DNA from: Brachypterus glaber
Lineage: Eukaryota > Arthropoda > Insecta > Coleoptera > Kateretidae
Length of the DNA stretch: 64,000 nt
Reading direction: 5' to 3'
NCBI GenBank assembly: GCA_958510825.1
Contig: OY294048.1
Location: 37,661,026 to 37,725,025 of the forward strand
Numbering within the stretch: the first letter of the stretch is position 1; the number at the start of each line of letters is the position of its first letter. The notes under the pieces are model-generated. The model saw nothing but the letters and a program-made list of their open reading frames with translations, searched no databases and was not told the origin of the DNA. Below are positions 41,276 through 52,900 of this stretch, piece after piece. The translations under genes and the position numbers were made by a program.

Positions 41276-44200
41276 GAGCACTTTTTGAGAAAATCGATTT
41301 TCAATTGTTTTTATATTTCTTTTCAGTGTATGCTAAAATTTTTATTGCGGATATCGAAAGAATGTATTTTTCTAAGCTAATTTGCTCAATATATATTTTT
41401 TAGTTTTATTTGTCCTTAAATGACAATTAATGTCATGTCATTTTTTCAATTTCTTTTTTTTAATAAAAATTATTGTAAGAAGGAAAATTATATTTGGAAT
41501 TATGGTTTGGAAGATATATAAAGAGGAAGAGAATCCGTGGAAATAAAGGTGGAGCACAGAAGAAGGATTTCAAAATTTAATGTGAAAATTATGAAACTTC
41601 AAAATTTGAGTACTTTTTTTTATTAATGGAGAGCCCCTAGCACAAGCTAAAAGCTTATTTGGGGCTCTCCGTGCTTCTATAATATTTTTTCCTAAGTACC
41701 TAATAATAATAATAATTTATTTTGAAGATAATTTAAATTAAAGTAGGCAAATCGTCGTCTTTTAGTCAAGCCTGCCGAGATAACCTATGGAAATATTTAA
41801 AAAATTTAAAATAATTTAAAATATTCTTGATACAATATGAAGATTTTTTATTTTAAAGTAGCCGTAGAATGGTGCCAAAAACACAATATTCATAGAAATT
41901 TAAATATAATAAAATAAGTGGGCTCTGATAGTTAAAAGCTTTAGGTTAGGGCAATTTTTAATTATGTATTTTTAGAGGTTGGTTGGACTTTTTTTTAACT
42001 TCGTTTTTGGGTTTTAACTTCCATCACGAGTAAAATTTTCTGAAAAAATATTATTTTTTTTGCCTATGATGCCAATTTTTAAAGAAGTAAGTTTGTCCCG
42101 TTTTGCATGTAATGTTTAATCCAACCAAAAGTCAAAAGTTTTGCAAAAAAGTTTCACTAGAAAACTAGATGAAACGTTGCAAGCACTCTGTCAAAACATC
42201 GGCACTATTGTACACTAGAGCCATCTAGTTTGCAAATTTCAAACTAGGTGTTTTGTTTCATTTTAAATTCTGTATCTTTAAAACATATTCTAGCAAAAAA
42301 CTTTTATAGGGCTTAAAAAGAGCTTTTATTTAAAATATAATTTTTTGAAATCGGGTTATAAATATGTGAGATATGCTAAAAAAACCTTTTACTGCTTTAA
42401 ACGCCAATATCTCGAAAACAATGCGTTTTATATAAGTGCTAAATTAATCAAATACAATAATAATTGCCTTAATTATAAACAAAAAACGCTAAAAATAGGA
42501 GTTTTACCGTATTTTTACCCCCTTACCCCCAATCGTTTACCCCCAAAATCTAATCAGCTCTTCGGAATACGATAAGAAACAATACACAAAAAACCGCAAG
42601 TCGATATCTCATGTAGAAATGGAGTTAGAGAATTTACACCCAGACAGACAGACAGACAGACAGACAGTCAAAGATTTTGACTTTTCGGCGAAGATTTCAA
42701 TACATCTGCACTCTTAGTGCCGATGTAATGTGGATAACTGAGTGCGCCCCAAAACCTTTGAAACCAATGTTATTAGTCCGTACTTGTTTAGCGCACTAAT
42801 ATTATTCCGCTTCACTAATATTTGCAAATTCATTTTTGTGTAATATTTGAGGTCTAAAAATATTTCATAGAAAACCTAGGTAGACGTGGAACTGCCCAAT
42901 TTTCCAGAAGCTGCGTCGATAACACTAGGCAATACGGTTTCTTGCCTCGGTTGGAGTCATATGTTTTTTAACTAATTTTGGGTCGCTGAAACCGAATCTG
43001 GCCTCAGAATATTTCTATTACCTAAGGTTTCTGAGAAAAATAAGATAAAAATGTTAAAAAATCATTATTTTATCCCTCTTTTGTTCTAAAATCACGGGAG
43101 ACAACAAAAATCCAAGGACAAATTTGGATTCGGCGACTCAATATTAGTTAAAAAATACCCAACTTAAAACATAGAAATTTTAAATTCATAGGTAGAATAA
43201 ATAGGGATATTATGAAAAAAAAATATTAAAAAAAATGGATAATGTGACAAAACTAAGTAGGGGTGGAGGGTAAGAATAAGGGTGCATAAGGGGACAAGCT
43301 TATCGCCACGTACTCATGCTAAAAATTGTCAAAAATCATTACTAGGGGGTCAAAAATGAACTAAAAAAATGTTACGTATCATGGTTCTTATGTAATAAAG
43401 TAACATTTTTATGATGTAGAACCATTAAAAAAACAACAAAAAATACACAATATTTTGTTTTATAAATTATTTTTAAATTGGCATAATTGCATGTACTAAA
43501 ATTTAAAAAATAAGACGTGCTGAATTTTTTTTAAGGGAAAATTTGGATTCTGCGCCTTTAAATTCATAAGAAAAATATATTTTTTGGGCTCGGGAAAAAG
43601 TTTACACTTTGTACTTTAATTTTATATCTTTTTCATTTATTTACTTTTTAGGAACAAACTAAGCAAAATAAAAAAATATTTGTATAAATATTTTTGTAGA
43701 GCATTTTATAATTTACAAATTAAGTTCTATAAAGTTTTTAAAAAAAATTGATAGTTTTGCCACAAATGAGCAATTAAGTAAACTCTGCACTTTCATTTTA
43801 ACCTTTTTATTTTTTTCGCGTACTTACTCTGACAGTAGGTTCTTGACATATAGATTTTTGAATTCCTCGTATTTTTTTTAATATACACTAAAATTTTTAA
43901 AATTCTACTCTTTTTTTTAAAGATTTTGAAAAAAACGCCATTATTACCTGAACTTATATCTCAAAAATTTTAGGTGCTGGAATTTTTCTAAGGGCAGATT
44001 CGGATTCTACGTCCTCGAGTTAGTAAGAAAAATTTACTTTCCTATCGGGGCAAAAAAAAAGTTGCGATTTGTTGCCTAGTGTAATTTGAGTATTTGTTAA
44101 ATTCTAATTATAATTATCATAAAATACAAATAAAATAAAAATCAAAATGATCAATTTTAATCCTCAATGAAAAGAGCGCTTGTAAATGCAAACCAGGGCC

Positions 44201-44759
44201 TTTTTTGGCAAAGATCCACATATTTTACTAGAGTTCTGGACGCTATTGGTAAGTGGGGCACGTAATAGATATATAGCCTTGACCTAAAAAATAGGCCTTT
44301 CCAGTGTTATTTGTATAACATTAGTCATAACGACTTTGTATTTAAAGATGATATAACTAAACCTTTATGTTTATTTCATGCTTATAACATAAAAACGTTT
44401 TTACTGGAAGATAATATAAGCTTACGTATCTAATGTCGAAATAAATTTTCGGTATTTTGTACGTACCTAACGATAAATTATAATACAGCGAAAGGCTTAA
44501 AGTATTATTTGACTGATTCAAACAGAATGTAATAAACCAAAGTTTAAATCCGTATAAAACTTTGAAAAATATTTTAAAGATAAAGAATATAATAGAGAAA
44601 GTCTGAAAAAGTTTTTAAATCGAGTCAAAGTATACTTATTTAAAAATGGCAATTTATTACAATCGGATTATAGGTTCTAGAAATTAAAAATTCAATAATT
44701 TGTTACAAGTTTGTTTAATGTGTAACAAAACGTTTTTTTAAGTAATTATTAATACTATA
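41276..44759. other. 3.5 kb without recognisable gene
   Basis: A (TAA)n run at about 41,703-41,718 may be a LINE tail remnant. At about 42,330-42,720 repeat-like text (CCAATATCTCGAAAACAATG; a CAGA run at 42,645-42,670; GCACTCTTAGTGCCGATGTA) resembles the edge of a degenerate transposon. Blocks near 43,090 and 43,540-44,030 share AAATTTGGATTCGGCGACTC-like text, suggesting old internal duplication. No reading frame above 76 codons. Confidence 0.45.
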
Positions 44760-45357
44760 TTGCTTTCCCATTCTGAAAAATTTCAAAATTTCGGAAAGTC
44801 TTGTATTCGTGCAAAAATTTTCAAACATTTTTTTTGTGTGTTTTTGCATTTTATGAAAAAGTCCAAACGTCGATATAAATCAATTTTGAGCAAAAAAAAA
44901 TTGTCGGTCGATCGGTCTGTCCGGGAAATCTTGTGGTCACGATAACTTAAGAACGCTTTAAGCTAGAGACTTGAAATTTGGCATACAGGTATGTTACCAA
45001 AATTTCTCGCTCGGGATTGTTTTTGGTAAACATTGAGGTGCGGCAAGGGGGGCAAATGGGGAAAAATACATTTTTTTTAGAAAAAATTGAAAATTGCTAC
45101 ATATGGGTTTTTGAGGTTGCTGATATTGAATCTGATAAAAAACTTTTCTAATTCCACCCCTGAGGGGGTGAGGGGATAAATATTTTTCAACATTATTAAT
45201 ATTTTCTTCAAAATTGGTATATAGGGGTTTTTGAGGTCGACGAATATGAATCTGGGCTACCCCTCAGTTTTCGTGAAAACTTTTGTATTGGGGTTTTTGA
45301 GGTTGCTGAAAGCAAAAATTGTTGCTGAAAGCAAAAATTTTCAAAATGGGAAAGCAA
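44760..45357. mobile_element. 598-bp MITE with TTGCTTTCCCATT termini
   Basis: TTGCTTTCCCATTCTGAAAA at 44,760 is inverted at the right end as TTTTCAAAATGGGAAAGCAA (45,338-45,357). TA abuts both ends, fitting a Tc1/mariner-type target. Inside are CACGATAACTTAAGAACGCT, GGCATACAGGTATGTTACC and GGGTTTTTGAGGT blocks. A related copy in opposite orientation is at 48,590-49,196. GTTGCTGAAAGCAAAAATT is duplicated near the right end. Non-coding. Confidence 0.75.
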
Positions 45358-45751
45358 TAAATACAATCAAAACATTATGGAATTTAATGCAGCTAACTGG
45401 AATTTGTCATAGAATTCCTGTTAATGGTATATATTTATTTAGAAATAATGCCCTGAATAGTCCACGTACTGTAAATATCTGTCTGCAAACCAACATTATA
45501 TAAATAATATAAAACAATAAAGCTAATATCAGTAATTGCACAAATATAAATTTTTTTCTAAATGCCACATTTCATTTCTCATTATATTATACTGATAGAA
45601 AAATCTAAAAATAGTACAACCAAACGTTTTTGTAACAACTCAAGGAGTGATTATATCTCCTCAAAATAATGCCACAATGTTTTGTTTTTTTTTAAGTTTG
45701 AAAATCCCAAATTTTTTATTTTTGAAATTTACAACTTTTTCGATTTCAAGA
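45358..45751. other. No recognisable feature
   Basis: Unannotated A+T-rich DNA. Confidence 0.35.
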
Positions 45752-45800
45752 TAGGTGGGGAGGAGGCTTTCACCCCCATCCCCCCATAGCTACGGCCCTG
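45752..45800. mobile_element. Possible hAT-type MITE terminus (fragment)
   Basis: CACCCCCATCCCCCCATAGC then TACGGCCCTG reads outward as CAGGGCCGTA, a hAT-like end. The partner end and the target duplication are not visible. Confidence 0.4.
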
Positions 45801-45814
45801 TCTTGTTTTTTTAA

Positions 45815-46032
45815 CACGTTGACGGACACCGCACAGTTGGCCCATCACTCCAAATAGACATTTGCGGTATATACCGCAATTGGGTTGGTTTCTGTTTCGG
45901 CACCGACTTTATTTGCCTACAATTTCGCATATACTACAGTATAAGGTGTCATTTTACGCACACAATTATATTTAAGGTCCTAAATGAACACTAGTTGGCT
46001 GACTTCATATACCGCAGATGTCCGCCAACGTG
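45815..46032. mobile_element. piggyBac-type MITE between TTAA sites
   Basis: TTAA at 45,811-45,814 is followed by CACGTTGACGGACA, and TGTCCGCCAACGTG is followed by TTAA at 46,033-46,036. The TTAA duplication with matching 14-bp ends (one mismatch) is the signature of piggyBac-like elements. Inside, GCGGTATATACCGC is a short palindrome and TATACCGCA recurs near the right end. It is non-coding and needs a transposase from elsewhere. Confidence 0.9.
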
Positions 46033-46084
46033 TTAACTCAAGTTTTTCATTAGTTGTAATGAGCGCATGTGAAAACAGGGCTTT

Positions 46085-46297
46085 TTTTAATGGATAGGAA
46101 GTTATAAACCTATACAAATGTATTTTAATTTTTGTTAAAAACACTATGTTTCTAAAGTTACGTAATTTAGGTAATATTTAAGGACGGACATGAAAAGTTG
46201 CGTGATTTTAACCAAATTTAAAGTACAATAGTATAGGATAATAACTTCCGATTTCCTATCCATTTATAACTGAATATTCAGTTTACTTATTGCAGTG
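46085..46297. mobile_element. Foldback MITE, single unit (family of 30,176)
   Basis: AATGGATAGGAAGTTAT is inverted as ATAACTTCCGATTTCCTATC. GGACGGACATGAAAAGTTGC and AATATTTAAGG match the 30-kb copies in inverse order. It ends TTATTGCAGTG before TA. The left terminus is missing. Confidence 0.7.
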
Positions 46298-46977
46298 TAT
46301 ATTATTTTGACGGTATAGACGCGCCTTCGCCAAAATTGCAAACAGGCCAAATTCTTCCTCACATTCGATTTTTTAATCAATAAAAATACTGACGTTTATT
46401 AGTTTTTCATTGACACCCCGTATAATAAAATCCCAACTGGCTTATCCTAATTTTGTGCTAACACCCAATTAATTTGCTATGGTCCAATAACGACTAGGCC
46501 TTAATTAAAGGCAATCAATATCCTTTATATCTGACATTTTTGTTCGAACCACTTTTTGTCTAGAACATACAAAAAACTGAAATACATAGAAAAATTTATG
46601 TAGGTATATTCCTCGATAAATTCTATACATAGCTCTTATGTATACTATTATAGTATCATAATAATAATATAACAGTATAATACAAGGGTGTAGCCAAGAT
46701 TTTGTCGGAGTCTAGTTTGACGCCGCAGCACATGCAGCCTGCAGGTGTCTAGTTTCGTCAAAATTTCTTAAAAAAAAAAATCAAACAATTTTGGTTTAAT
46801 TAATTTCATTATAAAAAACGTAAATTATACTTTAAACTTATTTTAAATAACAAATAAAAATAAAAAAATAGAAGAAAATCGCATTTCATAATTATATTTA
46901 TTAACAAAAAAAAATTAAAAAAATTAAGAAATTCTTGATCCTTACTCATATTGGAGTCGATTTAAATAAACCATATG
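46298..46977. other. No recognisable feature
   Basis: A+T-rich. CGCCTTCGCCAAAATTGC near 46,322 echoes the SINE body word GGCGAAGGCG, too short to call a copy. Confidence 0.35.
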
Positions 46978-47085
46978 AAATATAAATTCATTGTCTATTA
47001 AATAAACATTACAGCGACAATTGTTTCGACTTTTTTAACATAAAGTAATTTTCAAGCTACAACTAATGAAAATTAGGTTGAAAAT

Positions 47086-47333
47086 TGTTTGTTTGTTTTT
47101 AACCTCGTACTATTCTACTTAATTAAGCATCCCCTAAGTCCAGGACTTGTGTGGGCTAGTAGTAGAGGGAACCACCGGCTTTAATTGACTTTCGAACCAA
47201 TATATCTAGGGAGTACGCCTTCGCCAAATTTCAATTATTAATTAACTGAAAAAGGCAATCGGCGCCAGTGAGGTTTGAACTCACGATCATTAGATCAGTG
47301 TCAGGCTATATCGATGCCATTGACCACTGAGCT
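47086..47333 (-). mobile_element. tRNA-derived SINE, head type 2, in one foldback arm
   Basis: The minus strand starts AGCTCAGTGGTCAATGG and its upstream flank completes the A box TAGCTCAGTGGT. The B box is GAGTTCAAACCTCAC, then the same body as the other copies (GGCGCCGATTGCC, AATTTGGCGAAGGCG, GCCGGTGGTTCCCTC, GTCCTGGACTTAGGGGATGC, CGAGGTTAAA) and a CAAA-rich tail. The head between the boxes differs from the head of the other three. The opposite arm gives the empty site near 48,033, from which a short AAAT target duplication is inferred. The body lacks about 15 bases before CTCCCTA. Confidence 0.88.
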
Positions 47334-47680
47334 AAATGGTACAATTCCTTTTAGAAAAACTTATTTTTTAAATATATAATCAAATTAACTTAAGTACACA
47401 TTATTAGAAATGTTATACTGACCTTAATTTTATTATTTTTATAAAATCCTAAAAATTTAAACAAAAAGAAAACTACAATAAGTTAAAATAAAATAAATTA
47501 ATGAAATCTAAAATTGAATAAAAATCTGGGACATCTATCATAAACTAATCCAAACTATATTTCAAACAGTTTGAATAACTGTCTGTTTGAAATATAGTTT
47601 GGATTAGTAAGGACAAAATTTTTTAATTTTAAACAAAATTATAAAAATATTAATTTATTATTCCATAATCTATTTTCCAT

Positions 47681-47773
47681 CATCGTACAGAGTGATATTG
47701 GTAGACTGACAGTTTCGGGCTGCTGGCCCTCTTAAGTACCAAGAGTCAGTCTATCAATATCACTCTGTACGAT
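47681..47773 (-). ncRNA. Decayed hammerhead motif, second copy
   Basis: On the minus strand, helix II GGGC/GCCC with loop CAGCA, GAAA, helix III ACT/AGT, GTC and helix I TTGGTA/TACCAA all match the 31.76-kb copy, and the outer helix is longer (CATCGTACAG with CTGTACGATG). The core reads CTTAAGA (47,730-47,736) instead of CTGAAGA, so the essential G5 is replaced and cleavage is not expected. The left strand also holds an inverse copy of the right strand (GAGTGATATTGATAGACTGA), which gives a competing fold. Confidence 0.62.
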
Positions 47774-48160
47774 GATTAGAAAATAGATTGATGGAATAAT
47801 AAATTATAGTTTGGATTAGTTTATGATAGATGTCCCAGATTTGTATTCAATTTTAAATTTTAGATTTCATTATTTTATTTTATTTTAACTTTTTGTAGTT
47901 TTCTTTTTGTTTAAATTTTTAAGATTTTATAAAAATAATATAGTTAAGGTCAGTATGACATTTCTAATAATTTGTACTCAAGTTAATTTGTTTATATATT
48001 TAAAAAGCAAGTTTTTCTAAAAGGAATTGTACCATTTTCAACCTAATTTTCATTATTTGTAGCTTGAAAATGGCTTTATGTTAAAAAAGTCCAAACAATT
48101 GTCGCTGTAATGTTTTTTTAATAGACAATAAATTTATATTTTGGAGATATAACATTTTTT

Positions 48161-48539
48161 CGATGGTTTACCTTTAAAAAAGTTTTTAGGCATTACTTAA
48201 ATAGTATACGCAATGCCTATTATGCATGTCAGTGTATTCGAGCTTTCCAGTAAGGTATATAAATTTTACTGTGCTTACGTCATTTATACACATGTATGGA
48301 AATTTGTCGAAATATATGTATCGTATTTTTTCCAGTGAAAACTAAATAAGTCATTTTGTACGCAACGTTTTTTTTTGTAACTTCATTTAAACTTTAATTT
48401 TTAGTTGTTTGTTTTAATTTAAAATTAAATTTTAATTGCTTTTCTATCGAAATATTAAATAAGTATTTTAATAATTAATTCGTATTACGGCTAAAACTTT
48501 CTAATTACTTTTTCGGAAACTTAAATTCAATTATAAATA
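48161..48539. other. No recognisable feature
   Basis: A+T-rich DNA. No gene seen. Confidence 0.35.
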
Positions 48540-49196
48540 CACTGCCCGGTAAAAGAGCTTTCTTATTTTTGACCTCCGCGCATAAAATGGTCTTTTTTAT
48601 TATCAGTCACTTTTACCAACCTTAAAAATATACCAATTTTTACGAAAACTACCCCCGCCCCTCAGGGTGTGAAATTAGGAAAAAATTATTATCAGATTCA
48701 TATTCGTCGATCCCAAAAACCCCTATATACCAATTTTGACAAAAATATTGAAAATATTTAAAAATATTTACCCCCTCACCCCTGCGGGGGTGGAGTAACA
48801 AATTTTTATTATTAAATTCAACTTCAGCAACCTTAAAAATCCCTATATAGCAATTTTCAAATTTTTGTAAAAAAATGTATTTTACCCATTTCCCCTCCTT
48901 GCCACCCAATGTTCACCAAAAACAATCCCGAGCAAGAACTTTTGGTAACATACCTGTATGCTAAATTTCAAGTATCTAGATTAAAGCGTTCTTAAGTTAT
49001 CGTGCTTACAAGATTTTCTGGACAGAACGATCGACCGACAGACCGATCGACCGACCGACAATTTTTTTTTGCTTGAAATTGATTTAGGTATATCGACATA
49101 AAATGTCATAAAACAAAAAAATACGCAAAAAATGAACATTTTTCCTCGAATACAATGCTTTCCGAAATTTTGAAAATTTTTAAAATGGGAAAGCAA
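48540..49196 (-). mobile_element. MITE related to 44,760-45,357, opposite orientation
   Basis: The minus strand begins at 49,196 with TTTGCTTTCCCATTTTAAAA and runs through CACGATAACTTAAGAACGCT and the GGGTTTTTGGGATCGACGA-like blocks of the 44.8-kb copy. At the other edge, TA and CACTGCCCGGTAAAAGAGC (48,540) resemble the terminus at 25,994 rather than TTGCTTTCCC, so the copy is a composite or extends into another element. The GACCGACCGACAG-like run at 49,030-49,060 is a simple repeat. Confidence 0.65.
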
Positions 49197-49659
49197 AAAG
49201 ATGACAAAATATTTCTCATAGCTCGTAACTCCCCGGGCTCTGCTGATGAGAGAAAAGTACAAAACTGCCAATATTATTCCAAACGTTATACCGCGGTAGT
49301 AAATAAGGGGATGAAATATTTAATGAATATTCTATCACACTGGGTTTGGACTTTGCTGCTATCAGGGTGACGTTAGAACTAACTTTAAAACTGTTTCTAA
49401 TCAGCAAAGTAAAATATGCTAAATATGCAGACACTTACCAAAAAAGTTTTTACAATTTATCACAAATTGCATAGGATTTGTCGACTTTTTATGTATAATA
49501 GAATTTAAAATCGATCTGCGTAACTTTTAGCTTAAAAATGTCGCTAAAGCAGGTTTGGAATGTAGGCATATTTATTTTAATTATAAATAGTTATCACCAG
49601 AGGCCGGGGATTTGCGAGCTATGACTCATCTTTTGAATCTTTTCCAACTTTTTTTCATA
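49197..49659. other. No recognisable feature
   Basis: Short frames on both strands with no domain. Nothing bounded. Confidence 0.35.
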
Positions 49660-49817
49660 GATACAATGCCGTGCGCGGTGTTATAGAGTGGGGACAGCTG
49701 TCCAACAGCCCTATCCGCTCGCTTCTCAGCAGTGTTAAATTAATGCTACGCTTATGAACGTATGAACATCTCGCTAACTCCCGAGGTCTAGTTATTACAT
49801 TAAGAAAATTAAATGAA
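49660..49817 (+). repeat. Left flank of the 22-unit array (dispersed element)
   Basis: ATAGATACAATGCCGTGCGC, GTTATAGAGTGGGGACAG, GCTACGCTTATGAACG and ACTCCCGAGGTC recur at 25,805-25,975 without an array. The array therefore seems to sit inside a mobile element. Confidence 0.6.
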
Positions 49818-52528
49818 AATCATTGCTAAAACCAATGATTCGTAGAAAATACAGCGAGTGACATGTGGCTGTTTCTATGAGTAATCGTTAGTGAAGCTAA
49901 AATTTAATAATAATTATTATTACATGACGAAAAATAAAAAAAAAATCATTGCTAAAACCAATGATTCGTAGAAAATACAACGAGTGACATGTGGCTGTTT
50001 CTATTAGTAATCGTTAGTGAAGCTAAAATTTAATAATAATTATTATTACATGACGAAAAATAAAAAAATCATTGCTAAAACCAATGATTCGTAGAAAATA
50101 CAGCGAGTGACATGTGGCTGTTTCTATTAGTAATCGTTAGTGAAGCTAAAATTTAATAATAATTATTATTACATGACGAAAAATAAAAAAAAATCATTGC
50201 TAAAACCAATGATTCGTAGAAAATACAGCGAGTGACATGTGGCTGTTTCTATTAGTAATCGTTAGTGAAGCTAAAATTTAATAATAATTATTATTACATG
50301 ACGAAAAATAAAAAAAAATCATTGCTAAAACCAATGATTCGTAGAAAATACAGCGAGTGACATGTGGCTGTTTCTATGAGTAATCGTTAGTGAAGCTAAA
50401 ATTTAATAATAATTATTATTACATGACGAAAAATAAAAAAAAAATCATTGCCAAAACCAATGATTCGTAGAAAATACAACGAGTGACATGTGGCTGTTTC
50501 TATTAGTAATCGTTAGTGAAGCTAAAATTTAATAATAAATATTATTACATGACGAAAAATAAAAAAATCATTGCTAAAACCAATGATTCGTAGAAAATAC
50601 AGCGAGTGACATGTGGCTGTTTCTATTAGTAATCGTTAGTGAAGCTAAAATTTAATAATAATTATTATTACATGACGAAAAATAAAAAAAAATCATTGCT
50701 AAAACCAATGATTCGTAGAAAATACAGCGAGTGACATGTGGCTGTTTCTATTAGTAATCGTTAGTGAAGCTAAAATTTAATAATAATTATTATTACATGA
50801 CGAAAAATAAAAAAAAATCATTGCTAAAACCAATGATTCGTAGAAAATACAGCGAGTGACATGTGGCTGTTTCTATTAGTAATCGTTAGTGAAGCTAAAA
50901 TTTAATAATAAATATTATTACATGACGAAAAATAAAAAAATCATTGCTAAAACCAATGATTCGTAGAAAATACAGCGAGTGACATGTGGCTGTTTCTATT
51001 AGTAATCGTTAGTGAAGCTAAAATTTAATAATAATTATTATTACATGACGAAAAATAAAAAAAAATCATTGCTAAAACCAATGATTCGTAGAAAATACAG
51101 CGAGTGACATGTGGCTGTTTCTATTAGTAATCGTTAGTGAAGCTAAAATTTAATAATAATTATTATTACATGACGAAAAATAAAAAAAAATCATTGCTAA
51201 AACCAATGATTCGTAGAAAATACAGCGAGTGACATGTGGCTGTTTCTATTAGTAATCGTTAGTGAAGCTAAAATTTAATAATAATTATTATTACATGACG
51301 AAAAATAAAAAAAAATCATTGCTAAAACCAATGATTCGTAGAAAATACAGCGAGTGACATGTGGCTGTTTCTATTAGTAATCGTTAGTGAAGCTAAAATT
51401 TAATAATAAATATTATTACATGACGAAAAATAAAAAAATCATTGCTAAAACCAATGATTCGTAGAAAATACAGCGAGTGACATGTGGCTGTTTCTATTAG
51501 TAATCGTTAGTGAAGCTAAAATTTAATAATAATTATTATTACATGACGAAAAATAAAAAAAAATCATTGCTAAAACCAATGATTCGTAGAAAATACAGCG
51601 AGTGACATGTGGCTGTTTCTATTAGTAATCGTTAGTGAAGCTAAAATTTAATAATAATTATTATTACATGACGAAAAATAAAAAAAAATCATTGCTAAAA
51701 CCAATGATTCGTAGAAAATACAGCGAGTGACATGTGGCTGTTTCTATTAGTAATCGTTAGTGAAGCTAAAATTTAATAATAAATATTATTACATGACGAA
51801 AAATAAAAAAATCATTGCTAAAACCAATGATTCGTAGAAAATACAGCGAGTGACATGTGGCTGTTTCTATTAGTAATCGTTAGTGAAGCTAAAATTTAAT
51901 AATAAATATTATTACATGACGAAAAATAAAAAAATCATTGCTAAAACCAATGATTCGTAGAAAATACAGCGAGTGACATGTGGCTGTTTCTATTAGTAAT
52001 CGTTAGTGAAGCTAAAATTTAATAATAATTATTATTACATGACGAAAAATAAAAAAAAATCATTGCTAAAACCAATGATTCGTAGAAAATACAGCGAGTG
52101 ACATGTGGCTGTTTCTATTAGTAATCGTTAGTGAAGCTAAAATTTAATAATAATTATTATTACATGACGAAAAATAAAAAAAAATCATTGCTAAAACCAA
52201 TGATTCGTAGAAAATACAGCGAGTGACACGTGGCTGTTTCTATTAGTAATCGTTAGTGAAGCTAAAATTTAATAATAATTATTATTACATGACGAAAAAT
52301 AAAAAAAAATCATTGCTAAAACCAATGATTCGTAGAAAATACAGCGAGTGACACGTGGCTGCTTCTATGAATAATCGTTAGTGAAGCTAAAATTTAATAA
52401 TAATTATTATTACATGACGAAAAATAAAAAAAAATCATTGCTAAAACCAATGATTCGTAGAAAATACAGCGAGTGACACGTGGCTGCTTCTATGAGTAAT
52501 CGTTACTGAAACTAAAATTTAATAAAAA
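49818..52528 (+). repeat. Tandem array, 22 units of 123-126 bp
   Basis: Unit starts (TCATTGCTAAAACC) fall at 49,820, 49,946, 50,069, 50,194, 50,319, 50,445, 50,568, 50,693, 50,818, 50,941, 51,066, 51,191, 51,316, 51,439, 51,564, 51,689, 51,812, 51,935, 52,060, 52,185, 52,310 and 52,435. Units are almost identical. Each holds two palindromes, AATCATTG/CAATGATT and TAATAATAATTATTATTA, plus CAGCGAGTGACATGTGGCTG. Length differences come mainly from an A-run before each unit, and short runs follow a TAATAAATATTA variant. The last units have more changes (GACACGTGGCTGC). No reading frame spans the array. Confidence 0.97.
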
Positions 52529-52900
52529 AAAACCAAGTCACACGTCGAATTGATAACCTCCTTCTTTTTGGAAGTCGGTTAAAAAAATATACATGCATAA
52601 GTATACTCTCAGTGGATAATTGCTTTTATATGGGATGATATATCTACTTCTATGACGCTAAAATTTTGTTTTAAAATATTTATATTGCAATTATTCTAGA
52701 AAAACAAACTTGTATTTGTATACCAAATTGTATAAATTGTCTAACCACCTAGAATCAGGAGATAATAGAAATTACAACATAGATACTTACAAATTGCTCT
52801 TTGGAATTCTAAATGTTTGATCTCTAAGAAGAAAATCAATGAAACAAACAAAGGTTAAATTTTCTTTAAATTGCAATTGGGACAACATTATAATATCATT
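52529..52900. other. Right flank of the array
   Basis: ACCAAGTCACACGTCGAATT, GATAACCTCCTTC and GGAAGTCGGTTAAAAA follow the array directly. I recall similar wording at the edge of repeats in other insects but cannot verify it. If correct, this would be the 3' end of the array-bearing element. Nothing else is seen to 52,900. Confidence 0.4.

Larger units (their letters stand above)
46978..48160. repeat. 1.2-kb inverted repeat (foldback) with ribozyme-like loop
   Basis: The left arm runs from about 46,978 to 47,571 and includes a SINE. The right arm runs from about 47,806 to 48,160 without it. Shared words, left versus inverse right, include TACAGCGACAATTGTTT, CAAGCTAC, GAAAATTAGGTTGAAAAT, GGTACAATTCCTTTTAGAAA, AACAAAAAGAAAACTACAA and GGGACATCTATCATAAACTA. 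Two hairpins fill the centre: 47,545-47,607 (ACTAATCCAAACTATATTTC and its inverse) and 47,660-47,800 (decayed hammerhead). Arm similarity is high, so the structure is fairly recent. No transposase. Confidence 0.85.

Noticed and set aside
47250..47340. Second functional tRNA gene
   Set aside because: Part of a SINE with the shared body; the acceptor stem is not formed.
49236..49256. CTGATGAGAGAAAAG as a hammerhead core
   Set aside because: There is no helix II between CTGATGA and GAAA.
49818..52528. CRISPR array
   Set aside because: Whole units of about 125 bp repeat without unique spacers, and the genome is eukaryotic. It is a satellite-like tandem array.
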